A stretch of DNA of 64,000 nucleotides from Streptomyces sp. NBC_00223 (GCF_036199905.1 NZ_CP108109.1:7718001-7782000); one strand, 5' to 3'. Numbered from the stretch's first letter, positions 1 to 8,880 are shown. Made by a program: numbers and translations. The notes: generated by a model not told the origin, from the sequence alone.

Positions 1-1
1 T

Positions 2-679
2 GACGAGAAGGACATGCGGCGGCTGGCGAAGGACCAGAAGTGGTTCCTGCCGATCTTCGTCGTGAAGGTCGCGCTCGGTCTGGTGGCCTTCGCGTACAAG
101 CCCGTTCTCGGCCTGCTGTTCTTCACGGCCTACGCGGTGTACTTCTGGCGTGAGATCCGCGCCGAGGACCAGGGCGACGGGGAGCACGAGGAGCTGGAGC
201 CGCTCAAGCTCCAGCGCGGGGCCGCTTCCCCGGCCACCTGGGCGGTCGTCGTACAGACGCTGGCCACGCTCGCGGTGATCTTCCTCGCCTCGCAGCTGTT
301 CGTGAGGCAACTCGACGCGATCGGGCCGATGCTGGGGCTTCCCAGCGAGGTGACCGCGCTGCTGCTGTCCCCCGTCGCGACCGAGCTGCCGGAAGTGATG
401 AACGCGGTGATCTGGGTGCGGCAGGGCAAGACCAAACTGGCGCTGGCGAACATCTCCGGCGCGATGATGATCCAGGCCACCGTGCCCAGCGGTCTCGGTC
501 TGCTCTTCACCACCTGGAAGTTCGACGGCGCACTGATCTGGGCCGGGCTGATCACGATCGCCGCGATCGTCTACCTGCTGCTGTCGATGCGGGCGCACCG
601 GCTCACCGCGGGCCGTCTGACAGCGGCCGCCGGCTTCTACGGGGTCTTCGCCCTCGGCCTCGTCCCGATCCTCGGCTGA
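2..679 (+). CDS. Sodium/calcium exchanger family protein, C-terminal part (5' cut by window edge)
   Basis: The frame is open from base 2, so the real start lies outside the window; 225 residues are visible. The protein is hydrophobic, with about five membrane segments separated by an acidic loop (DQGDGEHEELE). The second half carries SPVATELPE followed by NISGAMM, which resembles the alpha-2 ion-binding repeat of the CaCA (Ca2+:cation antiporter) superfamily, where acidic and Ser/Asn residues bind the cation. It would therefore export Ca2+ or a similar cation across the cytoplasmic membrane. The family is fairly clear; the ion is not. Confidence 0.75.
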   Translation, partial: DEKDMRRLAKDQKWFLPIFVVKVALGLVAFAYKPVLGLLFFTAYAVYFWREIRAEDQGDGEHEELEPLKLQRGAASPATWAVVVQTLATLAVIFLASQLFVRQLDAIGPMLGLPSEVTALLLSPVATELPEVMNAVIWVRQGKTKLALANISGAMMIQATVPSGLGLLFTTWKFDGALIWAGLITIAAIVYLLLSMRAHRLTAGRLTAAAGFYGVFALGLVPILG

Positions 680-756
680 GCCCCGCCCGCCCCCTGCCCG
701 CGAGCCGATGACCGGTGGATCCCTGTGCCCGGAGGAACCGCGGGCGGGCGACGTAC

Positions 757-1530
757 CTACAACTCGTCCCGCCGGCGGGCGAGATGGACGGTGAGGTCGG
801 CGGTGATCCCGACCGTCTCGGGGAGCACCCGCAGGAGCCGGTCGAATATCCGCTCCCGCGCCGCGGCCGGCAGGACGAGATAGGCCGAGACGGTCGAGAG
901 ATGGCCGACGTAGTCGCGGGCGGTCATCGTCAAGCGCCGTTCGACCACGGCCTGTCGCACATCGGTGAACCACTCGGACCGCTGGAGTTCCGTACCCGGC
1001 CACTGCATGGCATGCCCCGGAGGCGTCCCGTCCGGGGACGGAACCTCGTCGCTCTCCAGGAACGGCGCCCGTGCCGCGCGAACGGCCTCCTCCACGGCCG
1101 GGTCGGCCGGCCGGAACGGCCCGCCGGACGAGGCGAACACGCCACCCGGCTCCAGCAGCGCGGCCACGCGTGGCCACCGGCCCTCCGGGTCCGTCCAGTG
1201 CAGCGCCGCCGCCGCGTACACCAGCCCGTACCTCTCGCCCGGCCGCAGCTCCTCGAACGCGGCTCGCACCGGCCTGACGCTCGCCGGCACGTGCTTGCGC
1301 AGCTCGGCGAGCATGGCCCCGTCAGGGTCGGTCGCGGTGACCGCGACTCCCCGCTGAGCGAACAGGCGGGTCGCCTTGCCTGTCCCGGCGCCGATTTCCA
1401 GGGCTGTCCGGACCGGCCGGCCCGCGTACCCCATCACCAGGTCGAACAGCTCCACGGGATACCCCGGCCGGAACCGTTCGTAGGCTTCCGCCATTGCTCC
1501 GAAGCTCAGTGCGCGACCAGACCCGTACAT
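757..1530 (-). CDS. Class I SAM-dependent methyltransferase
   Basis: The 257-residue protein has the methyltransferase glycine motif ALEIGAGTGKATR near residue 45, an acidic residue after the next strand (TATDPDGAM) and an AALHW motif, typical of the UbiE/Methyltransf_11 group. It should transfer a methyl group from S-adenosylmethionine to a small molecule; the substrate cannot be told. Start at 1530 is chosen because AGGA sits about 9 bases upstream; an in-frame ATG at 1539 is the alternative. It is convergent with the exchanger gene and lies 68 bases downstream of the VC0807-type gene on the same strand, so it may be read through from it. Confidence 0.8.
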   Translation of the reverse strand: MYGSGRALSFGAMAEAYERFRPGYPVELFDLVMGYAGRPVRTALEIGAGTGKATRLFAQRGVAVTATDPDGAMLAELRKHVPASVRPVRAAFEELRPGERYGLVYAAAALHWTDPEGRWPRVAALLEPGGVFASSGGPFRPADPAVEEAVRAARAPFLESDEVPSPDGTPPGHAMQWPGTELQRSEWFTDVRQAVVERRLTMTARDYVGHLSTVSAYLVLPAAARERIFDRLLRVLPETVGITADLTVHLARRRDEL

Positions 1531-1598
1531 GACGAGCATCCTGACACGATCCGCGGCGTCGATGCCCGGCCTTTCGACGCCGGTGTCCCCGACCGCCC

Positions 1599-2312
1599 CT
1601 ACAGCTTCAGGCCGTTCCGGGTGATGTACCAGTTGTGGAACGCGAACAGACCGCCGAGCATCACCAGCCAGAGCAAGGTGCTGGTGAGCGGGAAGGCGTC
1701 CAGCGGGATCGTGTACACCAGCACCACCCGCAGCACCGCGTCGAGCAGGAAGCCGGCTCCCCACACCGCCGTGACCAGCCGCAAGTGGTGACGGAACGTC
1801 GGCTCCGCGTCCCACCGCGCCTCCCACTCGGCCAGTCCGGCCTCGCCGACCTTGGCGATGACGATGCCGCGCGAGGCCGTCATCATGAACGGACGCCGGG
1901 TGAGCAGCGTGCCGAGCACCCAGAACCCGATCGCGGCGGTCAGCCAGCTGTCCCGGATCATCAGCACCCGCGCGCTGCCGGTGATCATGGACAGCAGTGT
2001 TCCGGCCACCACCAGGGTCAGCGTGAACACCGCCATCGCCTCCACGCGCCGCTGCCGCACGACGCCGTAACCGATCCACGGCAGCAGCAGCGCTCCGCCG
2101 ACGACCATCGCGAGCCACTGGCCGGCGCCGGCCGCGCGCAGCCCGTAGTAGGAGCCGAGCGGGAGGGCCAGCTCGAAGAACAGCTGCGCGGCGAGCCGTC
2201 GGCGCAGTGCCGCCGTGCGGCGTCGGGTGGGGGCGGCGGCGTCCTCGTCCGTGGCGGTCTGCGGCGCCGGGCCCGTGGTCACGGTCTGCGCCCCCGTGTG
2301 CGTTGCGGTCAT
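1599..2312 (-). CDS. VC0807-type multi-spanning membrane protein
   Basis: The 237-residue protein has a polar, Ala/Thr-rich N-terminus of about 40 residues followed by roughly six hydrophobic segments. The arrangement (a long opening helix, a paired-helix block with GTLLTRRPFMM, then a Trp-rich end) resembles the VC0807 family of unknown function. Its ATG overlaps the stop of the upstream TetR gene by four bases (ATGA), with AGGGGG just before it, so the two are translationally coupled and the TetR protein probably controls it. Such coupled pairs often concern resistance or efflux, but nothing here shows a substrate. Confidence 0.7.
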   Translation of the reverse strand: MTATHTGAQTVTTGPAPQTATDEDAAAPTRRRTAALRRRLAAQLFFELALPLGSYYGLRAAGAGQWLAMVVGGALLLPWIGYGVVRQRRVEAMAVFTLTLVVAGTLLSMITGSARVLMIRDSWLTAAIGFWVLGTLLTRRPFMMTASRGIVIAKVGEAGLAEWEARWDAEPTFRHHLRLVTAVWGAGFLLDAVLRVVLVYTIPLDAFPLTSTLLWLVMLGGLFAFHNWYITRNGLKL

Positions 2313-2953
2313 GAAGTCCCCCTGGTGGCACGGTCGAACAGGTCCGCCAGCTCCCGGCCGGCGGCCCGTACATCGAGATCGGAATCGTGCGTGGCGCGGC
2401 GCACCACGTCGTCGATGGCGGCGCGGATCGCCCGCACCATCACCCACGGGTCGAAGTCGCGGAACTCGCCCGCGCGCTGCGCCTTGCGGATCTGCTCCAC
2501 CTGGACGGCCAGGTTCGCCTCCGTCGTGTCGAGGAAGGCGACCATGCCGGGGTCGCCGCCGCGGAGGTTGCCGAGGATCTCGACGACCGCCGCGAGGTGG
2601 TTCGGGTACTCGGCCAGCAGGTCGAGATTGCCCTCGATGGAGGCGCGCAGACGGCCCGCGTAGCTCTCATGGGCCTCGATACGGGGGCGGATGTACCCGT
2701 CCGCGAGCCGCAGCACCTCGGCGACGACCTCGCGCATCAGGTCGTCCCGCCCGTCGAAGTGGTAGGAGATCATCCCCGTGCTGCTCAGCCCGGCGCGCTC
2801 CGCGATCTTCGCGAACGAGGCCCGGTGGTACCCGACCTCGGCGATGACGTCGATCGTCGCGGCGACGATCTGGGCGCGGCGGCCCGTCTCCGTGAAGGAG
2901 GACCTGTCCCTGCGCCCCGCCTTTTGCTTGGACGTGCCATTCCTTGCTTGCAT
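2309..2953 (-). CDS. TetR family transcriptional regulator
   Basis: The 214-residue protein has a basic N-terminal tail (KQKAGRRDR), then a TetR helix-turn-helix around residues 20-65 (AATIDVIAEVGYHRASFAKIAERAG, then FDGRDDL) and a helical ligand domain. The frame stays open upstream, but the ATG at 2953 is preferred because upstream DNA is a palindromic operator rather than plausible protein. It overlaps the next gene by ATGA and probably represses the pair through the operator at 2943-2990. The ligand is unknown. Confidence 0.85.
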   Translation of the reverse strand: MQARNGTSKQKAGRRDRSSFTETGRRAQIVAATIDVIAEVGYHRASFAKIAERAGLSSTGMISYHFDGRDDLMREVVAEVLRLADGYIRPRIEAHESYAGRLRASIEGNLDLLAEYPNHLAAVVEILGNLRGGDPGMVAFLDTTEANLAVQVEQIRKAQRAGEFRDFDPWVMVRAIRAAIDDVVRRATHDSDLDVRAAGRELADLFDRATRGTS

Positions 2954-2990
2954 GAGCAAGACGGTAGTACGTCTTGCTCGCCCGAGCAAG
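2943..2990. promoter_or_regulatory. Nested palindromic operator upstream of the TetR gene
   Basis: The heptamer GAGCAAG or its complement occurs three times. GAGCAAGACG at 2954-2963 and CGTCTTGCTC at 2970-2979 form a perfect 10-bp inverted repeat around GTAGTA. CTTGCTCG at 2973-2980 and CGAGCAAG at 2983-2990 form a second perfect 8-bp repeat around CC. A third, imperfect arm (CTTGCTTG, 2943-2950) runs into the start codon. A position immediately before the start fits autorepression. Confidence 0.75.
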
Positions 2991-3178
2991 AGAGTGGCGG
3001 CGCCATCACCCGCGCCACGGCCGATACTTCGGCGGCTCCTGGACGGCCGCCGCCCCCGGCTCACTGCTCCAGGCCGTCCGCGACCGCCTGGACGAAACCG
3101 TCGCGGCCGGACACGGCGAGGACGGCCCCGCCGCCTCGACGGTCGGCGCCTTCGGCGGCTCGGCGGAGATTCAGCTCC
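2991..3178. other. Short stretch with no recognised gene
   Basis: Between the TetR operator and the end of the glycosyltransferase gene the plus strand is open and has coding-like composition (a peptide with AVRDRLDETVAAGHGEDG). It has no plausible start or recognisable domain and is most likely a gene remnant or chance. Confidence 0.3.
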
Positions 3179-6100
3179 TCATGCCCGTCGCCGGAGTTTG
3201 CCCAGCGCTCGGGTGACCAGCCCGCGATGCGGCGACGCCGGAGCGGTCGCCGTGGGCTTCGGCCGGCCGACGCGCAGGGACAGATCCTGCTGGGGCTTCG
3301 TCCAGTAGGGCGTCACCGTACGGCCGTTCCCGTCCGGGTGGGGCCGTGGCGCGAGGGTGAGGGCGGGCTCTGCCGGGCGGTCGGCGCCGAGGCGGGCGGT
3401 CCTGGTCCAGCCCAGGGCGGTCAGGCGGACGTGGAAGTCCCAGGCGCCGTCCGTGAGCGCCGTGCCGGAGACCACCGTCGCCGGGTCGAACGCGGCCCGG
3501 CCGGTCACCAGCAGCCTCTCCATGCCCTCCTCCCCGGGCTCCCTGACCACCTCGCACGTCGTGGTCAGCGGGTACTGCGCCCCCGTCGCGCGTTCGCGCA
3601 GCACCAACACGGCCTTGGCCCTGGCCGGTTGCGCGGGTCCGGTGAGCGGCTGGGCGGCGAGCCGCGCACGGAGTCCGGCCGACAGCGACAGCGGGCCGAT
3701 CCGGTCCTCACCGGCGAGGAGTTCGAGGGGCCGGCCGTCGGCGACCGGCCGCGCGGTGAAGTCCACCTCGAAGGTGCCGTCGGCCAGCCACCGGGCGTCA
3801 CGCAGCAGCAGCCGGCAGCCCGCCGTGCCTTCCCAGCGGGTGAGTTCGAGCAGGTCGTCGACGCGGTCCTCGGCCACGAGGGCGAGGGTCACCCGCTGCC
3901 GGCCGGAGAGTCCGGCGGTCGCGGTCGGCGAGACATACCCGTCCAGGGTGGTACGGATCTCACCGAGCAGTTCGCGGCGCCCGGCGTCGTCCAGGTCGGG
4001 CAGCCGGGTCCCGCCGAGCTTCTCCAGCATCTCCACCCGCAGCCAGCGCTGGTGCAGCCGGTCGCGCGCGGGGCCCGGCTCGGTGAGCCGGTCGACGGTC
4101 GTGAGCATCGCGCGCAGCCCCGCGTAGTACGGGCCGGGTACGAAGTCGGCGGCCTTGGCGGCCGGTGCGTAGGAGCAGCAGAGGTACGAGCCGAGGACGG
4201 CGGTCCGCCGGGCGCGCAGCATCGCCTCCGCCGTGAACGCCTGCTCGGCCAGGGGGTGCGGTGACGCCCCGAAGCGCAGGCCGTGCCGCTGGATCATCGC
4301 CCGGTCGAAGAGCTTGTCGGCGGTGAGGCTGTTGGCCAGCGGGTCCTTGGCCAGGGTGGCGGACGGGCGGTCCCGGGCGTACAACTCCTTCGGTACGGAA
4401 CGCCTTTTGGCCCCGGCGGGCTTGCCCGCGACCACATCGGCGTCGTGTGCGAGGCCGTAGTCGTACATCCGTCGCAGCGCCTGATCGCCGAGCCGGTCGC
4501 CGGGCCTGAGGAAGAACAGGTAGGTGCCGCGGGCGGCGGCGGCCCCGGTGTCGCGCGGGTCGGTACCGTCGTGGGGGACGAGGCGGACGGGGGAGGGCAG
4601 CGGCGCGGGGACCGGTTGGGAGGCGTCGGCGACGAGCAGGACCTCGTACGCGTCGTCCCGCCACGACTGGGCGGTCAGGGAGGCCAGGCTCACGGCGAGT
4701 TGCTCGGCGTCGTCGCCCGCCGGCAGCACGACGCTGACCAGGGGAGCGTCCGCCGGGGCCCCCGCGTCCCCCGCCGCCGGCTCGTCGCCGGCCTCGACCC
4801 GCAGGGCGAGCCCCGCGCCGCCGGCCGGTTCCGCCGCGGTGACCCGGACGCCGGCGACCGCGCCTGCCGGGATCGGCGGCGAGGCGGGCGTCGCCGTCAG
4901 ATCGGTGTGCCGGTCCAGACCGGGGCCCAGCACCCGGACCTGGAGTTCCCACACCCCCTCGTCCGGGGCCCCGCCGCCGGCCGCCCGGCGCGGATCGACC
5001 GCCGCGGTCGTGCGGATCACCGGGCGCAGCCGTAGGGACCCGTCGGGAGCGGTGCCGGGCAGTTCCTCCCAGTGGAGGTCCAGATCACGGGGGAGCATCC
5101 ACGTGACCGCCGTCCCGCGGTGGCGCAGGAAGACGTCCACCCGGAAGCGCTGGAGATCGTCGGTGATGTCGACCGGGCCGAGGCCGGGACCGTCGTCCGG
5201 GCCCGGGCCCAGGCCCTTGATGAGGGCCGGATGGAGAAGGCAGCGGTCGCCGTGCCGTTCGACGGTGATCGGCTCCCCCTCGGCCCCGTAGGTGAAGTGG
5301 GCGTCGAAGGCCAGCCGCAGCCTGTCGCGGTGCCAGTACGCCGAGGTGAGGTGGGCGTGGCCCACGAGGGTCGCGCCCCGGCGGGCGAGTTCGGTCACCG
5401 CCGCGGTCCGGCCCGCCCGGACCAGCACGGCCCGGGGGCGCTCCAGACCGGTCAGGCCCTCGTACACGCCCTCGGTGAGGTAGTCCGCGGCGACCGCGCG
5501 CAGCGCCTGGAGGAGTTCATCGCGGTAGGAGTCGTCGGGGTAGTCCAGGAAGATGGGCTCGCTGAGGTATTTCACCAGGTCGGCGCGCCAGAAGCGGCGC
5601 AGCCAGGTGTCGCGTACGGGTCCGGGCCCGGTCTCGGCGAGCAGCGCGTCGAAGATCTCGCGCAGATTGCCGGAGTAGCCGGCCGGGTCGAGCCGCGTGG
5701 GGGTGGCGTGGCCGCCGTCCTCGCGCTCCAGGTAGAAGTAGCAGGGGTAGTCGCCGACGATCGACACCGAGCCGGCCCGCAGGACGGCGGGCACCATGAA
5801 CAGCAGGTCCTCGCCGACGTAATGGCCCACGGGGAAAAGGATCCCCTGCTCACGCAGGTATCGCGTGCGGTACATCTTGTGGACCGTGAGGCTGTCGTGC
5901 AGGGCGGCGCTCTTGTACGTGACCGACTCGCGGTTGCGCTTCATCAGGCCGTGCGGGGCGCCCCGCAGCCGGTGCGTGATGGTGACCTTGCCGATGACGA
6001 TGTCCGAGCCGTTGCGCCGGCCCATCGCGTACATCCGCTCCAGTGCCTCGGGACCCATGCGGTCGTCGTGGTCGACGAACTGGATGTACTCGCCGCGGGC

Positions 6101-6349
6101 CGCTTCGATGGCGACATTGCGCGGATGGCCGGGCCAGCCGGAGTTGGCCAGCCGGATCAGACGGAAGAGCGGGTCGCGGGCGGCCAGTTCCTCCAGCCGG
6201 TCGGGGGTGGTGTCCGTGGAGCCGTCGTCGACGAAGAGCACCTCGAATTCGTCGGCCGGCAGCGTCTGCCGCTTCATCGCGTCGATCAGGGGCTCGATGA
6301 GGACGCCGGAGTTGTAGGTGGGCACCACCACGGTGACCTTGAGCGACAC
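3179..6349 (-). CDS. Large glycosyltransferase with two GT2 domains
   Basis: The 1056-residue protein starts with a full GT-A family 2 fold: VVPTYNS near residue 8, FVDDGSTD, the metal-binding FVDHDDR and a later GEDLLF that fits the catalytic-base region. Residues about 230-510 form a middle part with beta-rich stretches. A second GT2-like domain follows (SVVLPAGDD, VLLVAD, FFLRPGDR), whose DXD and ED motifs are degenerate, then a beta-rich tail ending in a basic segment. It would transfer sugars in making a wall polymer or surface glycan (TagF/teichoic-acid-like layout). GTG at 6349 is chosen because the GT2 fold begins there; an ATG at 6442 is in frame, and a TATAAA hexamer lies at 6428-6433 on this strand. 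Confidence 0.8.
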   Translation of the reverse strand: MSLKVTVVVPTYNSGVLIEPLIDAMKRQTLPADEFEVLFVDDGSTDTTPDRLEELAARDPLFRLIRLANSGWPGHPRNVAIEAARGEYIQFVDHDDRMGPEALERMYAMGRRNGSDIVIGKVTITHRLRGAPHGLMKRNRESVTYKSAALHDSLTVHKMYRTRYLREQGILFPVGHYVGEDLLFMVPAVLRAGSVSIVGDYPCYFYLEREDGGHATPTRLDPAGYSGNLREIFDALLAETGPGPVRDTWLRRFWRADLVKYLSEPIFLDYPDDSYRDELLQALRAVAADYLTEGVYEGLTGLERPRAVLVRAGRTAAVTELARRGATLVGHAHLTSAYWHRDRLRLAFDAHFTYGAEGEPITVERHGDRCLLHPALIKGLGPGPDDGPGLGPVDITDDLQRFRVDVFLRHRGTAVTWMLPRDLDLHWEELPGTAPDGSLRLRPVIRTTAAVDPRRAAGGGAPDEGVWELQVRVLGPGLDRHTDLTATPASPPIPAGAVAGVRVTAAEPAGGAGLALRVEAGDEPAAGDAGAPADAPLVSVVLPAGDDAEQLAVSLASLTAQSWRDDAYEVLLVADASQPVPAPLPSPVRLVPHDGTDPRDTGAAAARGTYLFFLRPGDRLGDQALRRMYDYGLAHDADVVAGKPAGAKRRSVPKELYARDRPSATLAKDPLANSLTADKLFDRAMIQRHGLRFGASPHPLAEQAFTAEAMLRARRTAVLGSYLCCSYAPAAKAADFVPGPYYAGLRAMLTTVDRLTEPGPARDRLHQRWLRVEMLEKLGGTRLPDLDDAGRRELLGEIRTTLDGYVSPTATAGLSGRQRVTLALVAEDRVDDLLELTRWEGTAGCRLLLRDARWLADGTFEVDFTARPVADGRPLELLAGEDRIGPLSLSAGLRARLAAQPLTGPAQPARAKAVLVLRERATGAQYPLTTTCEVVREPGEEGMERLLVTGRAAFDPATVVSGTALTDGAWDFHVRLTALGWTRTARLGADRPAEPALTLAPRPHPDGNGRTVTPYWTKPQQDLSLRVGRPKPTATAPASPHRGLVTRALGKLRRRA

Positions 6350-6762
6350 GCTGTTTCCCGCACTTTCCCCTTGGCCGAGCCGCGGCCCCCGGCGATTCGC
6401 ACATCGTAGAGGGCGTTTCTCCCTGTTTTTATACTGGATCATCAGGTTTGGCCTGGCTTGTGATGCGCGCCGTGTCGGGGTCGATCCGCCGGTGAGCGGG
6501 CCGTCATGGCATGCGACCGCTGGTTCGGACCAGAAGTAGGCCGCGAGGGGTCCGCCGCAGGGGGCGCGGCGGGCGCGGAGGTCGACCGCTACAGGGCTTG
6601 CGGTTGGGCCAGTTGAAGATTCCCTGGCCAGGAGCGGGTAATACCAGTGGTCTACTTAGGTTATCGAGCTGTAATACCAAAGGATTGACCAGCGGTCGCT
6701 ACCAGTTCTAGCGTGGTTCACCTCACCCCGCTACAAATGGCCCAGAGGTGGATGAAACTCCC
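6350..6762. promoter_or_regulatory. Divergent promoter region with GntR-like operator half-sites
   Basis: This is the control region between the glycosyltransferase and the amino-sugar operon. GTAATACCA occurs twice, at 6638-6646 and 6671-6679, exactly 33 bases apart (three helical turns). Small palindromes built on ACCA/TGGT follow: ACCAGTGGT at 6643-6651, GACCAGCGGTC at 6687-6697, and ACCA...TGGT at 6701-6717. AGTGGTCTA at 6646-6654 matches half of the DasR-type box known from Streptomyces. The operon's own GntR protein or DasR are candidates to bind here (inference). Confidence 0.5.
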
Positions 6763-7911
6763 ATGAACGTTACTTCTCCTTCACGCCGCAGACGCATGGC
6801 TGTTGCGGCGGTGGCCGCGGTCGGAGCCCTCGTACTGGCCTCCTGCGCGTCGGGCGGATCCGACGGAACGGACGGAGCGTCCGGCTCGACCGGGAGCCAC
6901 ACCGCCGGCAACGCCAAGAAGAACCCGATCGTCGCGCTTCTGCTCCCGGAGAACGCGACCGCCCGGTACGAGGCGCGGGACAAGCCGACGTTCGAGAAGC
7001 AGCTCGCGGAGAGCTGCCCCACATGTCAGCTCCGGTACTACAACGCGGCCGGGGACGCCGGCAAGCAGCTCAGCCAGGCCGAGTCGGCGCTGACCGAGGG
7101 GGCGAGCGTGCTGGTGATCGACCCCGTCGACTCCAACGCCGCCGGGGCCGTGGTCGCCGGCGCCCGCAAGCAGGGCGCGAAGGTCATGAGCTACGACCGC
7201 GTCATCTACAACGCGGGCGTGGACTACGGAGTGAAGTTCGACAACGTCCAGCAGGGCGCCGTCGGCATGCAGTCGCTGCTCGACAAGCTGAAGAAGGACG
7301 GCAAGACCTCCGGCAACGTCGTCATGATGAACGGCGACCCCGTCGACTCGGGCGCCAAGCCGGAGAAGGAAGGCGCGCACAGCGCCGTCGACAAGTCCGG
7401 CTTCACCGTCGCCGCCGAGTACGACACCAAGGGCTGGTCGGCCGCCAACGCGCAGAACCAGATGCAGCAGGCCATCACCAAGCTGGGCGCGTCCCACATC
7501 GCCGGCGTCTACGCGGGCAACGACGGCATGGCCACCGGTGTCGTCGCCGCGCTGAAGAGCGCCGGCGTCAACCCGATGCCGCCCGTCACGGGTCTGGACA
7601 CGCAACTCGACGCCATCCAGAACATGGTGGCCGGCGACCTGTACGAGAGCACGTACCTCCCGGTCGAGACCGAGGCGCGGATCGGCGCCAAGGCGGCCGC
7701 CGCGCTCGCCAGCGGGAAGCAGCCCTCCGGTGAGCTGCTCAACGGCACCGTCGACGACGGCGCTCACAAGGTGCCCGCCTACCTGCTCGAATCCATCGCC
7801 GTGACGATGGAGAACATGAAGGAGATCCTGCTCGACAGCGGCTATCTGACCGTCGACCAGATCTGCACGGCCGACTACCAGAAGGCGTGCGTCAAGGCGG
7901 GACTCCGCTAA
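6763..7911 (+). CDS. Sugar ABC transporter substrate-binding lipoprotein (XylF-like)
   Basis: The 382-residue protein has a basic start, a hydrophobic stretch and the lipobox LVLASC, so it is anchored outside the membrane on a lipidated cysteine, followed by a Ser/Gly/Thr linker. The rest is a periplasmic-binding-protein (type 1) fold close to XylF: an opening VALLLPE, then VLVIDPVDS, KVMSYDRVI and GVYAGNDGMA. It captures the sugar for the importer encoded downstream. ATG 6763 is chosen; GTG 6748 is in frame and possible. Neighbours suggest an amino-sugar ligand rather than xylose. The next gene begins at the base after the stop. Confidence 0.85.
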   Translation: MNVTSPSRRRRMAVAAVAAVGALVLASCASGGSDGTDGASGSTGSHTAGNAKKNPIVALLLPENATARYEARDKPTFEKQLAESCPTCQLRYYNAAGDAGKQLSQAESALTEGASVLVIDPVDSNAAGAVVAGARKQGAKVMSYDRVIYNAGVDYGVKFDNVQQGAVGMQSLLDKLKKDGKTSGNVVMMNGDPVDSGAKPEKEGAHSAVDKSGFTVAAEYDTKGWSAANAQNQMQQAITKLGASHIAGVYAGNDGMATGVVAALKSAGVNPMPPVTGLDTQLDAIQNMVAGDLYESTYLPVETEARIGAKAAAALASGKQPSGELLNGTVDDGAHKVPAYLLESIAVTMENMKEILLDSGYLTVDQICTADYQKACVKAGLR

Positions 7912-8880
7912 GTGACCTCCTTCCCCACCAGCGATGCCGCCCGGGTCGTGGCAGTCGACCTGGGCGGCACCACGGCCCGCGCGGCGCTCGTCGACCGAAG
8001 CGGTGTCCTGACCGCCCGGCTCAAGGAGCCCGTCCGGCACGGCGCGGCGCACGAGCAGGTCGCCGACCTCATGGCTCGGGTCGCGGCCGGTACGGACGCC
8101 GTCTCGGCGGTCGTCGGCCTGCCGGGACGGGTGGACCACGTCCAGGGCCGTCTGCACGTGGCGCGGAACCTGCCGTCCACCGACCTCGGCCGTCTGTCCG
8201 CCGCGTACCTCGCCGAGGCCACCGGACTGGCCGTCGAGCTGGCCGGTGACGCCGAACTGGCCGCGATCGGCGAGACGTACTTCGGCGCCGGATCCACCAC
8301 CGGGACGACGGCCTATCTCACCCTCTCGACGGGGGTCGGCGCGGCGGTGGTGAGCGACGGCCGCGTGCTGTCGGGACGCGTGTCGGGGTTCCAGATCGGC
8401 TTCCTGCACCTGCTCGGCGCCGGACGTCCCATGATCGAGGACCTCGGCTCGGGACAGCGCGTGCGCGAGGTCGCGCGTGAACTCGGCAGGGACGTCGACT
8501 ACCGCGCCTTGACCGAGCTTGCCTCCGGAACCGGCACCGGACCGAAGACGCGGCACGCCCGCGAGCTGGCGGCCGGCGCGCTCGCCGACATCGCCGACGC
8601 GGCGGCCGCCGCCGCGATCCTCCTGTGCCACGTCGTCTCGCCCGACGTACTGGTGGTCGGCGGCGGGGTCGCCCGCGCGGCCGGCGCCCACCTTCTCGAC
8701 GAACTCGACCGTCGCATCCGCGACACCGCGGCCTCGCACGTCTCCTGGGACGTCGAGGTACGCGCCGCCCTGTGCGGTGACGACGCCGGCCTCGCCGGCG
8801 CGGCCGCGTGGCACCTCGCCAAGCCGATCGCGGTCGCCGCCGCGGCGGACCGACCCGGCATGAAAGGCAACCGCCGATGA
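7912..8880 (+). CDS. ROK family sugar kinase-like protein
   Basis: The 322-residue protein starts with GTG directly after the binding-protein stop. It has the ROK/actin-like phosphate loop DLGGTTARAAL, a catalytic-Asp region (GDAELAAIGE), the second phosphate loop TLSTGVGAA and the adenosine motif VVGGGVA. In this operon the expected job is phosphorylation of the imported amino sugar, for example ManNAc to ManNAc-6-P. Oddity: the usual ROK ExGH and CxCGxxGC zinc motifs are missing; the equivalent place reads GFQIGFLHLL. It could therefore have altered specificity or be a sensor, though the catalytic Asp is kept. Confidence 0.75.
   Translation: MTSFPTSDAARVVAVDLGGTTARAALVDRSGVLTARLKEPVRHGAAHEQVADLMARVAAGTDAVSAVVGLPGRVDHVQGRLHVARNLPSTDLGRLSAAYLAEATGLAVELAGDAELAAIGETYFGAGSTTGTTAYLTLSTGVGAAVVSDGRVLSGRVSGFQIGFLHLLGAGRPMIEDLGSGQRVREVARELGRDVDYRALTELASGTGTGPKTRHARELAAGALADIADAAAAAAILLCHVVSPDVLVVGGGVARAAGAHLLDELDRRIRDTAASHVSWDVEVRAALCGDDAGLAGAAAWHLAKPIAVAAAADRPGMKGNRR

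Noticed and set aside
757..2373. A 538-residue minus-strand frame spanning the methyltransferase and the start of the VC0807-type gene
   Set aside because: Only the last ~260 residues match a methyltransferase; the front part is an Arg/Pro-rich shadow of the membrane-protein gene in another frame.
2974..3216. Plus-strand frame with AVRDRLDETVAAGHGEDG
   Set aside because: Some likeness to ends of dehydrogenase-type proteins but no start, no domain, and it overlaps the operator and the glycosyltransferase end.
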